In this document: one piece after another, positions 36,923 to 45,476 of the stretch
Layout: each line of letters starts with the position of its first letter
How positions within the stretch are numbered: position 1 is the first letter of the stretch
Source: Exiguobacterium sp. s48
Lineage (GTDB): Bacteria; Bacillota; Bacilli; Exiguobacteriales; Exiguobacteriaceae
Assembly: GCF_018617395.1 (NCBI RefSeq)
Contig: NZ_JACSKC010000002.1
Coordinates: 124,001 to 188,000, forward strand
Length of the DNA: 64,000 nt
Reading direction: 5' to 3'
Made by a program: the position numbers and the translations under genes
Notes under the pieces: generated by a model
What the model was told of the DNA's origin: nothing
Database searches by the model: none
The model's input: only the letters and a program-made list of their open reading frames with translations

Positions 36923-37219
36923 ATGAAGAAAATCTTATTAGCGTGTAGTTCAGGGATGTCGACGAGTTTACTCGTGACGAAGATGAAGGATCACGCCACA
37001 TCAATCGGGGATGAGGCGAAGATTTGGGCAGTTGGTCAAGACCAGGTTGTAACCGAGATGGACGAGGCAGATGTGATTTTGATTGGTCCACAAATGCGTT
37101 TCCTATTGGATAAATTGAAAGCGCAAACATCAACGCCGATTGAAGTAATCGATATGATGGCGTACGGCACGGCGAACGGAAAAGCTGCATACGAGCAAGC
37201 CATGAAATTAATGGGGTGA
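36923..37219 (+). CDS. gmuB: PTS lactose/cellobiose-family EIIB (GmuB)
   Basis: 98 residues with the phosphorylated Cys at C8 (MKKILLACSSGMSTS), the typical lactose/cellobiose IIB size. First gene of the operon; its stop overlaps the EIIA start by four bases. Gene order B-A-C-D-R matches the B. subtilis gmu operon. Confidence 0.88.
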   Translation: MKKILLACSSGMSTSLLVTKMKDHATSIGDEAKIWAVGQDQVVTEMDEADVILIGPQMRFLLDKLKAQTSTPIEVIDMMAYGTANGKAAYEQAMKLMG

Positions 37220-37569
37220 ACAACGTGGAACAGGTAGATGAGTTAACTTTGGAACAAATGGCGTTCATGATGATTTTGCACAGTGGCAATGCGAGAAGTA
37301 CGATTCAGGAAGCGATTCAACTGTATAAAACGAGTTCTTATGAAACGTTCGAAGAAAAGATTGGCGAGGCACGCGAACAATTAAAAGAAGCACATCAAAC
37401 ACACTTTTCACAAATTCAGAGAGAAGCGAATGGAGAAAAAACAGAAGTCTCGTTATTACTTCTTCATGCAGAGGACCATTTAATGTCTACACAAACGATG
37501 CTTGATTTGACAGCGGGTTTGGTCGAAATGGTCGAACAAAAGATTGTAAATCCTAATCAAGAAGGGTGA
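37216..37569 (+). CDS. gmuA: PTS lactose/cellobiose-family EIIA (GmuA)
   Basis: 117 residues (or 114 from a GTG at 37225). Phosphorylated His H84 in LLLLHAEDHLMS, typical of the IIA-Lac family, which forms a helical trimer. Overlaps the EIIB gene at its start and the EIIC gene frame at its end; strongly coupled translation. Confidence 0.87.
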   Translation: MNNVEQVDELTLEQMAFMMILHSGNARSTIQEAIQLYKTSSYETFEEKIGEAREQLKEAHQTHFSQIQREANGEKTEVSLLLLHAEDHLMSTQTMLDLTAGLVEMVEQKIVNPNQEG

Positions 37570-37574
37570 ATCAT

Positions 37575-38900
37575 ATGTCACAGGACAATAAAATGTTCAA
37601 CATGATCAGTAAACTGCTCATGCCGATGGCGACCTATTTAAACAACAGTCGCTATTTACAAGTATTGCGAGATGCATTCATGCTCGCTTTCCCAATTACC
37701 ATGTTTGGGTCAATCATCGTCGTCATTGCAAACCTGCCGTTCCTCGACCGTTTCATGTCCGAAAGTACACTCAGTGTATTTAAAACATCACTCGGAAACG
37801 CACCATCTGCAACGATGGGGATTATGTCTATCTTTGTCGTCTTCGGTATCGGGTATTATCTATCGAAAAGTTATCAAGTCGAGGCTGTGTTCGGAGGAGC
37901 GATTTCGCTCGTGTCATTCCTTCTCTTAACGCCGTTCTTGATTGAAGTGGACGGCATGTCAGAGGCAGTCGGGAATGTCCTTCCATTGGATCGCCTTGGA
38001 GCAAAAGGGATGTTCCTTGCGATGATTACAGGATTCCTGTCCGGTGAGATTTATCGATTTGTCGTTCAAAAGAACTGGACGATCAAGATGCCGGATGGGG
38101 TACCGCCAGCTGTTGCGAAATCATTCTCAGCACTTGTTCCTGCATTATTAACCTTGACTGTATTTTTAACTTTCAACATCATCGTGACGAACTTATTCAA
38201 TACGAATCTTCATGACGTCATTTTCAACGTTGTTCAGCAACCGCTTGTGACATTAGGAAATGGTCTCATTCCAACATTGATTGCAATCTTCTTCGTTCAG
38301 CTATTTTGGTTCTTCGGACTCCACGGTCAGGTCATCGTCAACTCGGTGATGGACCCGATTTGGAACACATTATCTGTGGAAAACTTGACGGCTTATACCT
38401 CGACTGGAGATGTTTCGAACATTATCAGTAAACAGTTCATTGAAATTTACACAGTAGGGCTTGGTGGTTCCGGATCTACGCTTGCTGTCGTCGTGGCCAT
38501 CTTGTTGTTCTTGAAATCGAAACAGTTGAAACAAATCGGGAAACTATCCATCGGACCTGGACTATTTAACGTAAACGAACCGGTCATCTTCGGACTTCCA
38601 ATCGTCATGAACCCGCTCATCATGATTCCTTGGATTGTCGCACCGCTCGTGACGGTGACGGTCACATACTTCGCGATGTCGACAGGCTTAGTCCCACCAC
38701 CAACGGGTGTCGCGGTTCCATGGACTGTCCCGATGTTCTTGAGTGGTGTCATGGCGACGAACTCGCTTGCAGGAGGTCTTCTTCAAATCGTGAACTTCTT
38801 CATCATTTTGGCGATTTGGTTCCCGTTCTTGAAATTTATCGACCGAATGAATTTGAAAAAAGAATTAGAAGAATCAACAGATCAACAAGAAGCAGTGTAA
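37575..38900 (+). CDS. gmuC: PTS lactose/cellobiose-family EIIC (GmuC)
   Basis: 441 residues from the ATG at 37575 (AAGGGTGA upstream). About ten membrane segments, with the IIC-Lac family hallmark LFWFFGLHGQVIVNSVMDPIW and a NEPVIFGLPIVMNPL motif. Carries the sugar across the membrane with GmuA and GmuB; substrate inferred from context to be gluco- or mannan-derived beta-disaccharides. Confidence 0.88.
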   Translation: MSQDNKMFNMISKLLMPMATYLNNSRYLQVLRDAFMLAFPITMFGSIIVVIANLPFLDRFMSESTLSVFKTSLGNAPSATMGIMSIFVVFGIGYYLSKSYQVEAVFGGAISLVSFLLLTPFLIEVDGMSEAVGNVLPLDRLGAKGMFLAMITGFLSGEIYRFVVQKNWTIKMPDGVPPAVAKSFSALVPALLTLTVFLTFNIIVTNLFNTNLHDVIFNVVQQPLVTLGNGLIPTLIAIFFVQLFWFFGLHGQVIVNSVMDPIWNTLSVENLTAYTSTGDVSNIISKQFIEIYTVGLGGSGSTLAVVVAILLFLKSKQLKQIGKLSIGPGLFNVNEPVIFGLPIVMNPLIMIPWIVAPLVTVTVTYFAMSTGLVPPPTGVAVPWTVPMFLSGVMATNSLAGGLLQIVNFFIILAIWFPFLKFIDRMNLKKELEESTDQQEAV

Positions 38901-38937
38901 ACAAATAGAGAAAATAGAAATAAGGGAGAGATAAATA

Positions 38938-40362
38938 ATGACGAACCCGACCCAAACACGTATGAGAGAGCAAAAGACCTATCAATTTCCGACAGACTTT
39001 TGGTGGGGAACGGCTTCTTCTGCTACACAGATGGAAGGTGCTGCTTTTGAAGGTGGAAAAGGATTGAACATCTGGGACTACTGGTACATGCAAGAGCCGA
39101 ACCGCTTTTTCAATGGCGTGAGCGCAACAGAAGCCTCAAACTTCTATCATTTGTATGAAGAAGATATCGCATTGATGAAAGAACTCGGACATAATACGTT
39201 CCGTTTCTCCATTTCATGGTCACGTCTTTTTCCACAAGGTGTCGGGGAAGTAAATGAAGAGGCGGTCACATTTTATAACAATGTCATCAATTGCTTAATC
39301 GATCATGGTATCGAACCGTTCATCAATCTGTATCACTTTGATATGCCGATGGCGCTTCAGGATCAAGGAGGTTGGGAGTCACGGGAAGTCGTGGAGGCAT
39401 ATGTCACCTTTGCGAAGACATGCTTTGAGTTGTTTGGTGACCGCGTCGAGAAATGGTTCACGCATAATGAACCGATTGTACCGGTAGAGGGTGGATATTT
39501 ATATGACTTTCATTATCCAAATGTTGTTGATTTCAAGCGAGCTGTCCAAGTAGCGTACCACTCGATCTTATCGAGTGCGATGGCAATCGAAGCGTATCGT
39601 GACATGGGACAATCAGGGCAAATCGGGATCATCTTAAATCTGACACCCTCATATCCGAGAAGCCAGCACCCAGCTGATTTGAGCGCAGCGCGTATTGCTG
39701 ATGCGATGTTCAATCGCTCGTTCCTCGATCCATCTGTTTTAGGCACGTTCCCTCAAGAACTAGTAGAAGTGCTGAAGTCTGAAGATGCGATGCCACAGAT
39801 GGAAACAGACGATCTTGAACTCATTCGAGAACATACAGTCGACCTGCTTGGCATCAACTATTACCAGCCGCGTCGCGTGAAAGCAAAAGCATCACTGCCG
39901 AATCCGGACGCACCATTCTTACCGGAAAACTTATTTGATTTTTATGAGATGCCTGGACGTAAAATGAATCCATATCGTGGATGGGAAATTTACGAAAAAG
40001 GAATCTATGATATTTTAATCAATCTAAAAGAAAACTATGGTAATATTCCTTGCTTCATTTCAGAGAATGGAATGGGTGTTGAGGGTGAAGAGCGTTATCG
40101 TGACGAGAACGGAAGTGTCCAAGACGATTATCGAATTGATTTCATTCGCGAACATTTGAAATGGATGCATCAAGCGATTGAAGAGGGTTCGAACGTGAGA
40201 GGCTATCATCTTTGGACGTTCATGGACAATTGGTCATGGAGCAATGCTTATAAAAATCGCTATGGATTTGTAGGTATTGACTTAGATACGCAACAACGTA
40301 CTGTAAAAAAATCAGGGCACTGGTTTAAACAGTTGATTGACGCTAATGGTTTTACAGAATAA
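38938..40362 (+). CDS. gmuD: 6-phospho-beta-glycosidase, GH1 (GmuD-like)
   Basis: 474 residues. Acid/base Glu in WFTHNEPIVP and nucleophile in FISENGMGV; GH1 family. In B. subtilis the equivalent protein is a 6-phospho-beta-mannosidase; whether this one prefers glucosides or mannosides cannot be read from sequence. Downstream of the PTS genes, upstream of the GntR regulator. Confidence 0.83.
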   Translation: MTNPTQTRMREQKTYQFPTDFWWGTASSATQMEGAAFEGGKGLNIWDYWYMQEPNRFFNGVSATEASNFYHLYEEDIALMKELGHNTFRFSISWSRLFPQGVGEVNEEAVTFYNNVINCLIDHGIEPFINLYHFDMPMALQDQGGWESREVVEAYVTFAKTCFELFGDRVEKWFTHNEPIVPVEGGYLYDFHYPNVVDFKRAVQVAYHSILSSAMAIEAYRDMGQSGQIGIILNLTPSYPRSQHPADLSAARIADAMFNRSFLDPSVLGTFPQELVEVLKSEDAMPQMETDDLELIREHTVDLLGINYYQPRRVKAKASLPNPDAPFLPENLFDFYEMPGRKMNPYRGWEIYEKGIYDILINLKENYGNIPCFISENGMGVEGEERYRDENGSVQDDYRIDFIREHLKWMHQAIEEGSNVRGYHLWTFMDNWSWSNAYKNRYGFVGIDLDTQQRTVKKSGHWFKQLIDANGFTE

Positions 40363-40368
40363 TGAAGT

Positions 40369-40404
40369 AAGCTGACAAAGACTACTCTTTGTCAGCTTTT
40401 TTTG
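40369..40404 (+). terminator. Intrinsic terminator
   Basis: Perfect 12-bp stem AAGCTGACAAAG / CTTTGTCAGCTT, loop ACTACT, and seven T. It separates gmuD from the regulator gene. Confidence 0.9.
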
Positions 40405-40441
40405 ATATATTGTACATATATGTCTATACATGAGGTGCTAT

Positions 40442-41170
40442 ATGTCTACTAAGAAAAAACCGAAATATGAAACCATTGCTGATGAAATTCGTAAAAGAAT
40501 TATTGAACACGTTTATCCGTTAGAACATGCATTACCTGATGAAATCCATTTGGCCCAAGAGTTTGGGGTGAGCCGAATGACGATGAAACGTGCGCTTGAG
40601 ATTCTCGTCATGGAAGGGCTAATCTATCGTAAACGTGGTAAAGGAACATTCGTTTTACAGTCGAGCTTCCAAAAAGATCGTATCAACGTGATTAGTAAAG
40701 AAACGAGAGGGCTGACTCAAGTAATCGGAGATCGCTCGTTACGAAGTGAAGTCCTCAATTTTGAGGTGAAGTTTCCGAGTCAGGAAGTCGCCAATCATCT
40801 CATGATTGAGCTGACAGAACCAGTCTATGAAATACGTCGTGTGCGTTACGTAGACGAGGAACCGTATGTCATCGAATTGACGTACATGGTTGCTAACCTC
40901 ATTACAGGAATCACACGTGAAATTTTAGAACAGTCCGTGTACGCGTATATTCAAGAAGATTTAGGCTATACGATTACAAGCTCGCATAAAGTGATTCGAG
41001 CAGATAAACCGGATGAGTACGATCAGGCTTACTTGAAGAATGATATCACTGAACCGATTATCGAAGTCGAGCAAGTCGTCTATTTAAGTAACGGGAAACC
41101 GTTCGAGTATTCGTTTGCTCGTCACCGATACGATAAATTTGTGTTTTCATCGGTCAATATTGTGAAGTAA
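40442..41170 (+). CDS. gmuR: GntR family regulator, HutC subfamily (GmuR-like)
   Basis: 242 residues from the ATG at 40442 (GAGGTGC upstream; an ATG at 40430 has none). N-terminal winged helix (about 5-70) with EFGVSRMTMKRALEIL, then the UTRA ligand-binding domain (about 90-238) with VYEIRRVRYVDEEPYVIE and FEYSFARHRYDKFVF. The ligand is probably a phosphorylated sugar. Likely represses the operon upstream, perhaps at the 36860 repeat. Confidence 0.86.
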   Translation: MSTKKKPKYETIADEIRKRIIEHVYPLEHALPDEIHLAQEFGVSRMTMKRALEILVMEGLIYRKRGKGTFVLQSSFQKDRINVISKETRGLTQVIGDRSLRSEVLNFEVKFPSQEVANHLMIELTEPVYEIRRVRYVDEEPYVIELTYMVANLITGITREILEQSVYAYIQEDLGYTITSSHKVIRADKPDEYDQAYLKNDITEPIIEVEQVVYLSNGKPFEYSFARHRYDKFVFSSVNIVK

Positions 41171-41196
41171 AAGTCGCCGCGATGGCGACTTTTTCG
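41171..41196 (+). terminator. Intrinsic terminator
   Basis: AAGTCGCC / GGCGACTT stem, loop GCGAT, T run. Confidence 0.85.
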
Positions 41197-41211
41197 TAAG
41201 GAGGACCCATC

Positions 41212-41886
41212 GTGGATGTGAGAATTGAACAAGCAGGATACGAAATAAACGAACCTATCATTCAAGACATCTCGTTTGATGTACGGGCAGGTGAGATTTT
41301 AGGGGTGATTGGGTCGAATGGTGCGGGAAAAACGACCACCATCGCCTGTCTTACCGGAACGATTCCTTGGATGAAGGGAACGATCGAGATGGAACGCTAT
41401 GCGTACATCCCGGAGCAACCGGTCTACTATGATTATTTGACGCTGTCTGAACATATCGCACTCGTCCAAGAATTAACGGGAATCGATTCAACAGAAAAAA
41501 CGGAGGAGTTGCTAAAGCTTTTCCGACTCGATCATGTGACCGACCGGTATCTCTCCTCTTATTCAAAAGGGATGAAACAGAAGGCGATGATTTTATTGGC
41601 GCTCATTCAAGAAGCGCATGTATTGATTGTCGATGAACCATTTATCGGATTGGATGCGACGACGACCATTCAGTTACTTCGACTGTTAGAAGCGGAGCGT
41701 ACGAGGGGGGCAAGTGTCTTATTAGTCACACACGTTCTTGATACGGCCGAGCGATTGTGTGATCGTTTCGTATGGATTGATGACGGGCAACTCCTGGCGA
41801 GTGGGACGAAAGCGGAGATTCGTGAAGCGCTCGACACAGAGGGGATGACGTTGTTCGATATGATGGAAGATGTGGCGCTCCGATGA
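41212..41886 (+). CDS. ABC transporter ATP-binding protein, EcsA-like
   Basis: 224 residues from a GTG with AAGGAGG. Walker A GSNGAGKT, signature YSKGMKQ (LSGGQ variant), Walker B VLIVDEPFIGLD, and a D-loop to H-loop end LLVTHVLDTAERL. Its partner permease resembles EcsB. EcsAB in Bacillus affects secretion and biofilm. The small size and context match EcsA; alternative ABC exporters are possible. Overlaps the permease gene. Confidence 0.8.
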   Translation: MDVRIEQAGYEINEPIIQDISFDVRAGEILGVIGSNGAGKTTTIACLTGTIPWMKGTIEMERYAYIPEQPVYYDYLTLSEHIALVQELTGIDSTEKTEELLKLFRLDHVTDRYLSSYSKGMKQKAMILLALIQEAHVLIVDEPFIGLDATTTIQLLRLLEAERTRGASVLLVTHVLDTAERLCDRFVWIDDGQLLASGTKAEIREALDTEGMTLFDMMEDVALR

Positions 41887-42890
41887 TTGCGAAACGATTG
41901 TTTTGGATACGTGTCTCCCGTTATATAAAACAACAGTGGAAGACGATCCGATTGATTGTCGACTGGGCGATTTTTTTATACGGTGTCCTTCCTCTTCTCA
42001 TATGGGCAGGTTATTCCTACTGGCAAGTCTGGGAAGGGAGCTTCCCCTGGTTAGGTGACATCCCTTATTTTCTTTGGGCACTTCTGATTGGATGGTTCAT
42101 GTGGCAAGATCGCATGTTTGTCTGGATTGAGCGTGCCGATCTCATCCTTGTAGCTGATCGTCATTTCATTCGACAGTTGAAATGGTATTCCGTCGTATAT
42201 CAGATGACTCAACACCTGGTTCAATATGGATGTTATCTACTGTTGCTTGCACCGATTCTATACATAAAGGGCAGGAGTGTGGGCGAGATACTCGCGTTTG
42301 GGGCTGCACTATTTCTACTCGGTTGGTGCCATGCATGGATTCAGTATCAATTTCGTCTCCGACACGCCCATCTCATGAAGCGATTATTGATTATACTCCT
42401 TGCTTTTGTAGGTGTGTATGCGTTATTGATTGATTCGATGTTACTCAGTGTGTTGATCGGAAGCATGATGGTCACATTTGCGTTATATGTAGGGGAAGGA
42501 TGGGTGTCGAAACATCCGAATATCGGTCGCGAGATTGAAATCGGGGAACGTGAGCGTGCCTCATTCGACCGTGTCCTGCTGACGACGTCAGGAGCCATCG
42601 AGAAGACGAGTGAACGGAAACGTCCCCTGTATCGACCGAGACCGAACCGCTTCGGCACCGTCAGACGAACGACGGCGCTCCTTATGTACTTTAGAACGCC
42701 GAGTCATCGGAATCTATGGTTTCGACTCATTCCACTCGGGGGAACGAGCGTGATTCTTCTCCCGAGCTGGTTCAAACTAGTGGTTCCGATTTATCTGTTA
42801 TATGTCGCCTATCAGGAACAGACGTCGTTCACGAGAGAAATGGAGCGGCATCCATTCTTCCAATCTATTCAAGAAAGAGGTTCATCATGA
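41883..42890 (+). CDS. ABC transporter permease, EcsB-like
   Basis: 335 residues, shorter than the roughly 400-residue EcsB of B. subtilis. About six to eight membrane helices. The start RLFWIRVSRYIKQQWKTIRL resembles EcsB. The stop overlaps the next start (ATGA). Confidence 0.68.
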   Translation: MIAKRLFWIRVSRYIKQQWKTIRLIVDWAIFLYGVLPLLIWAGYSYWQVWEGSFPWLGDIPYFLWALLIGWFMWQDRMFVWIERADLILVADRHFIRQLKWYSVVYQMTQHLVQYGCYLLLLAPILYIKGRSVGEILAFGAALFLLGWCHAWIQYQFRLRHAHLMKRLLIILLAFVGVYALLIDSMLLSVLIGSMMVTFALYVGEGWVSKHPNIGREIEIGERERASFDRVLLTTSGAIEKTSERKRPLYRPRPNRFGTVRRTTALLMYFRTPSHRNLWFRLIPLGGTSVILLPSWFKLVVPIYLLYVAYQEQTSFTREMERHPFFQSIQERGSS

Positions 42891-43498
42891 ACGAACAGCA
42901 ATATGAACAACTGTTACAAATCGAGACGGCCAAACCACAGCAAGGATTCCCGTCCTCAGCCGAATATCACCGTTATGAGCCGACTCCTTACGAGGCACTC
43001 GATTTGCTTCGGGATGCGTTTCCGTTAGAGTCCACAGATACCATCGTGGATTTCGGTTCGGGAAAAGGACGTCTGCCGTTCTATTTAGCATATACGTTTC
43101 GCGTGCGGGCAATCGGTGTCGAGATGGACGGTGGATTTCATGAGGAGGCACTTCAAAATTGGATGAGCTATACGAAGAAACATCGTAATCGGGGAAGTGT
43201 TCAATTGGAACAGGGACTCGCGGAAGAATTCACGATTCCATCGGATGCGAATCGATTCTACTTCTTTAATCCGTTCTCGGTGAACGTCTTCCGTCAAGTG
43301 ATCGCCAACATCATCGAATCTGTTGAAACGGTCCCTCGTCCGGTCGATGTGATTTTATATTATCCGGCGGATGAGTATCTCCATTATTTGAACGACAATA
43401 CGCCTTTTCAGTACGTACAAACGGTGCGATTGCCGCTAAAGAATCTTCATGAGCGATTTTTGATTTATCGGTTTGATATGATGGAGTCATCTTGGTAA
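42887..43498 (+). CDS. SAM-dependent methyltransferase
   Basis: 203 residues from the ATG at 42887 that overlaps the permease stop. Rossmann-like motif I DFGSGKGRLPFYLAY, with a later RFYFFNPFSVNVF, like class I SAM methyltransferases. Substrate unknown. Translation coupling with the EcsAB-like pair suggests shared regulation. Confidence 0.72.
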   Translation: MNEQQYEQLLQIETAKPQQGFPSSAEYHRYEPTPYEALDLLRDAFPLESTDTIVDFGSGKGRLPFYLAYTFRVRAIGVEMDGGFHEEALQNWMSYTKKHRNRGSVQLEQGLAEEFTIPSDANRFYFFNPFSVNVFRQVIANIIESVETVPRPVDVILYYPADEYLHYLNDNTPFQYVQTVRLPLKNLHERFLIYRFDMMESSW

Positions 43499-43514
43499 TG
43501 GAGGAGTGAGCACG

Positions 43515-44177
43515 ATGAAAAAGAAAGACATTTTAGAAGCGTATCGTTGGCGTCAAGCGACGAAAGCGTTCGATGCGGATCGTAAAATCAAAGAAGAGGA
43601 CATGGAGTTCATTTTAGAGACGGGACGTCTTTCGCCGAGTTCGTTCGGATTCGAGCCATGGCAATTTGTCGTGGTGCGTCGGGAAGATTTACTCCAAAAA
43701 ATTAAAGATCATGCATGGGGAGCGCAAGGTCAGGCACTGACTGCCAGTCACTTCGTGTTGATCCTCGCAAGAACCCCTAAAGCCATGCGTTATGATGCGG
43801 ACTATATTCGTCATATCGTGACGGGTGTACAGGGCCGTACGGAAGAAGAATACGCACAGCGCGTGAAACGGGTACAAGAGTTCCAGGAGAACGACTACCG
43901 TCTCTTAGGTGATGAGCGTGTCTTCCAAGAATGGATCAAGCGTCAGACATATATCCCGCTCGGAAATATGATGACGGCTGCCGCACAAATCGAGATTGAT
44001 TCATGCCCGATCGAAGGGTTCAATCAAGAGGAAATCGATGAGTTGCTCATCTCAGAAGGCGTGATGGAACGAGGCGAATGGTCACTTTCAGTCATGGTTG
44101 CATTTGGGTATCGAGCGCGCGATTTCGCACCGAAAACACGTCGTGACTTTAACGAAGTCGTCAAATATATCGGATGA
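43515..44177 (+). CDS. Nitroreductase family NAD(P)H-dependent oxidoreductase
   Basis: 220 residues from the ATG at 43515 (GGAGGAG upstream). FMN-binding region with RRQATKAFDAD-like start (YRWRQATKAFD), ETGRLSPSSFGFEPWQF and YIPLGNMMTAAAQIEIDSCP. Reduces nitro groups or quinones using FMN in the cytosol. Single gene, ending in a bidirectional terminator. Confidence 0.87.
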   Translation: MKKKDILEAYRWRQATKAFDADRKIKEEDMEFILETGRLSPSSFGFEPWQFVVVRREDLLQKIKDHAWGAQGQALTASHFVLILARTPKAMRYDADYIRHIVTGVQGRTEEEYAQRVKRVQEFQENDYRLLGDERVFQEWIKRQTYIPLGNMMTAAAQIEIDSCPIEGFNQEEIDELLISEGVMERGEWSLSVMVAFGYRARDFAPKTRRDFNEVVKYIG

Positions 44178-44180
44178 AAA

Positions 44181-44213
44181 AAAGAGTCAATCGCCTCGGC
44201 GATTGACTCTTTT
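44181..44213. terminator. Bidirectional intrinsic terminator
   Basis: AAAGAGTCAATCGC / GCGATTGACTCTTT perfect stem between two convergent nitroreductase genes. Confidence 0.9.
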
Positions 44214-44216
44214 GAA

Positions 44217-44852
44217 TTATTTCCAGTCTGTGATGCGGTCGACTGGGAAGCGGACTGATGGATACCCTTCTTCTGCTGCTTTCCCGATTGAGAGAAGCAT
44301 GACTGGAAGGTAACGTTCTTTGTCGAGACCGAACGCTTCAGCGATGTTCGCTTTGTCGTATCCGCCGATTGGGTTTGTGTCATACCCGTGCGCACGTGCG
44401 ACGAGCATGAGTTGCATCGCAACAAGACCTGAATCGAGCATGATGCTGTCTTTGACCATTTCTTTCGGTGCATCTTTGAAGATGCCTTTGATCATGTCGA
44501 CTTGACGGTCGCGGACTTCAGCCGGCATCATACCGCGCTCTACCGCTGTATCAAAAATCTCTTCTGTGTAATCTGCCATTTGGTAGTCAGCAAAGAGGGC
44601 GATGACAGCTGAAGATGTTTCCACTTGGCGTTTGTTGAAGCTTGCGAGTGGAAGGAGTGTTTCTTTTCCTTCTGCGCTATCGATGACGACGAAGCGCCAT
44701 GGTTGTAAGTTAAGTGATGAAGGAGCTGTTGTCGCTTCTTCAAGAATTTGTGTCATTTCTTCTTTTGAGATTTTGACGTTCTCATCGTATACACGAATCG
44801 AACGGCGTCCTTTGACAATCTCCATAAAGTCTTTTTGTGTAGCAGTGTTCAT
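44217..44852 (-). CDS. Nitroreductase family protein, MarR-linked
   Basis: 211 residues. FMN-binding motifs GRRSIRVYDENVK, EATTAPSSLNLQPWRF, and DSGLVAMQLMLVARAHGYDTNPIGG. Only distantly like the convergent nitroreductase. It overlaps the MarR gene at its start (ATGA), so the MarR protein probably controls it, as in stress-inducible nitroreductases. Confidence 0.87.
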   Translation of the reverse strand: MNTATQKDFMEIVKGRRSIRVYDENVKISKEEMTQILEEATTAPSSLNLQPWRFVVIDSAEGKETLLPLASFNKRQVETSSAVIALFADYQMADYTEEIFDTAVERGMMPAEVRDRQVDMIKGIFKDAPKEMVKDSIMLDSGLVAMQLMLVARAHGYDTNPIGGYDKANIAEAFGLDKERYLPVMLLSIGKAAEEGYPSVRFPVDRITDWK

Positions 44853-45295
44853 ATTGTAGTCTTCCTTTCATGGTCAATAGTATCTTGTAACATCGTGAGT
44901 GATGCTAGTAACTGTTGTTGATCCTCTACCTTCATGTTGACAAAAAGTCGGTCCGTTAAGCACTCTTTTTGCTCAGTCCAATGTGCAATTTGTTCACGAC
45001 CATCGTCTGTCAACTCGACATAGATGACACGGTTGTCTTGTTCGCAGCGTCTCCGCGTGATGAGTCCTTGTGTCTCTAATTGTTTCAGGTGTCGGGTGAT
45101 GGCGGCGTGATCGACATCGACACGTTGCTGCAATTCACGTTGCCGCAATGGACCGACGTGATACAGGTTGCTTAAAATGTCGTAGCGACTCAAGCTGAGT
45201 CCGTCCATTTCCGAGTCGAATAATTGCCCCAATTCTTTTTGTACGGTGATGATGTGATAGAGAATTTGATCACGAAGCGAGCAAGAATCTCGCAT
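44849..45295 (-). CDS. MarR family transcriptional regulator
   Basis: About 148 residues; the start at 45295 is preferred because GAGGAGG is nine bases upstream (45301 is too close). Winged helix (about 30-110) with LSRYDILSNLYHVGPLRQ and VDHAAITRHLKQLETQGLI. A single Cys pair near the N-terminus and C at RRRCEQDN could sense redox, but this is not established. Operon with nitroreductase. Confidence 0.85.
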   Translation of the reverse strand: MRDSCSLRDQILYHIITVQKELGQLFDSEMDGLSLSRYDILSNLYHVGPLRQRELQQRVDVDHAAITRHLKQLETQGLITRRRCEQDNRVIYVELTDDGREQIAHWTEQKECLTDRLFVNMKVEDQQQLLASLTMLQDTIDHERKTTI

Positions 45296-45315
45296 GCACA
45301 TCGCCTCCTCAAATC

Positions 45316-45337
45316 ATTGATGACTCAATTATTGATG
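45316..45337 (-). promoter_or_regulatory. Possible MarR operator
   Basis: ATTGATG repeats 15 bases apart (45316 and 45331) and the palindrome TCAATTATTGA in between lie just upstream of the MarR start, downstream of a likely promoter (minus TTGAAA-17-TACTAT). Confidence 0.4.
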
Positions 45338-45401
45338 GGTCACACAATGTATAGTAAACCCATCGTGACGAGATTTCAAATAAAAAGTTTTAAGAAATGG
45401 G

Positions 45402-45431
45402 TTGTCAAACTGTTATATAATAGACTATATT
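45402..45431 (+). promoter_or_regulatory. Sigma-A promoter of the glyoxylate-shunt operon
   Basis: TTGTCA, 18 bases, TATATT. A TATA-type palindrome copy (45411-45422) fills the spacer. Confidence 0.6.
45411..45422 (+). promoter_or_regulatory. Shared palindromic motif, copy 1
   Basis: TGTTATATAATA, differing at one base from the perfect palindrome TGTTATATAACA found before isocitrate lyase. It lies between -35 and -10. Confidence 0.5.
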
Positions 45432-45440
45432 GTAATCAAC

Positions 45441-45452
45441 TGATATATAACA
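45441..45452 (+). promoter_or_regulatory. Shared palindromic motif, copy 2
   Basis: TGATATATAACA, one mismatch from the perfect palindrome; 30 bases (about three helical turns) downstream of copy 1. Confidence 0.5.
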
Positions 45453-45476
45453 ATGATTAAAGGAGGATGTGAACGC

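Noticed and set aside
40402..40430. Promoter TTGATA-17-TATACA for gmuR
   Set aside because: Its transcript would start almost at the ribosome site of the ATG at 40442, leaving no usable leader; the gene is probably read through from upstream.
42716..42886. Upstream extension of the methyltransferase frame
   Set aside because: Lies in the permease gene; the ATG at 42887 overlaps the permease stop and has a ribosome site.
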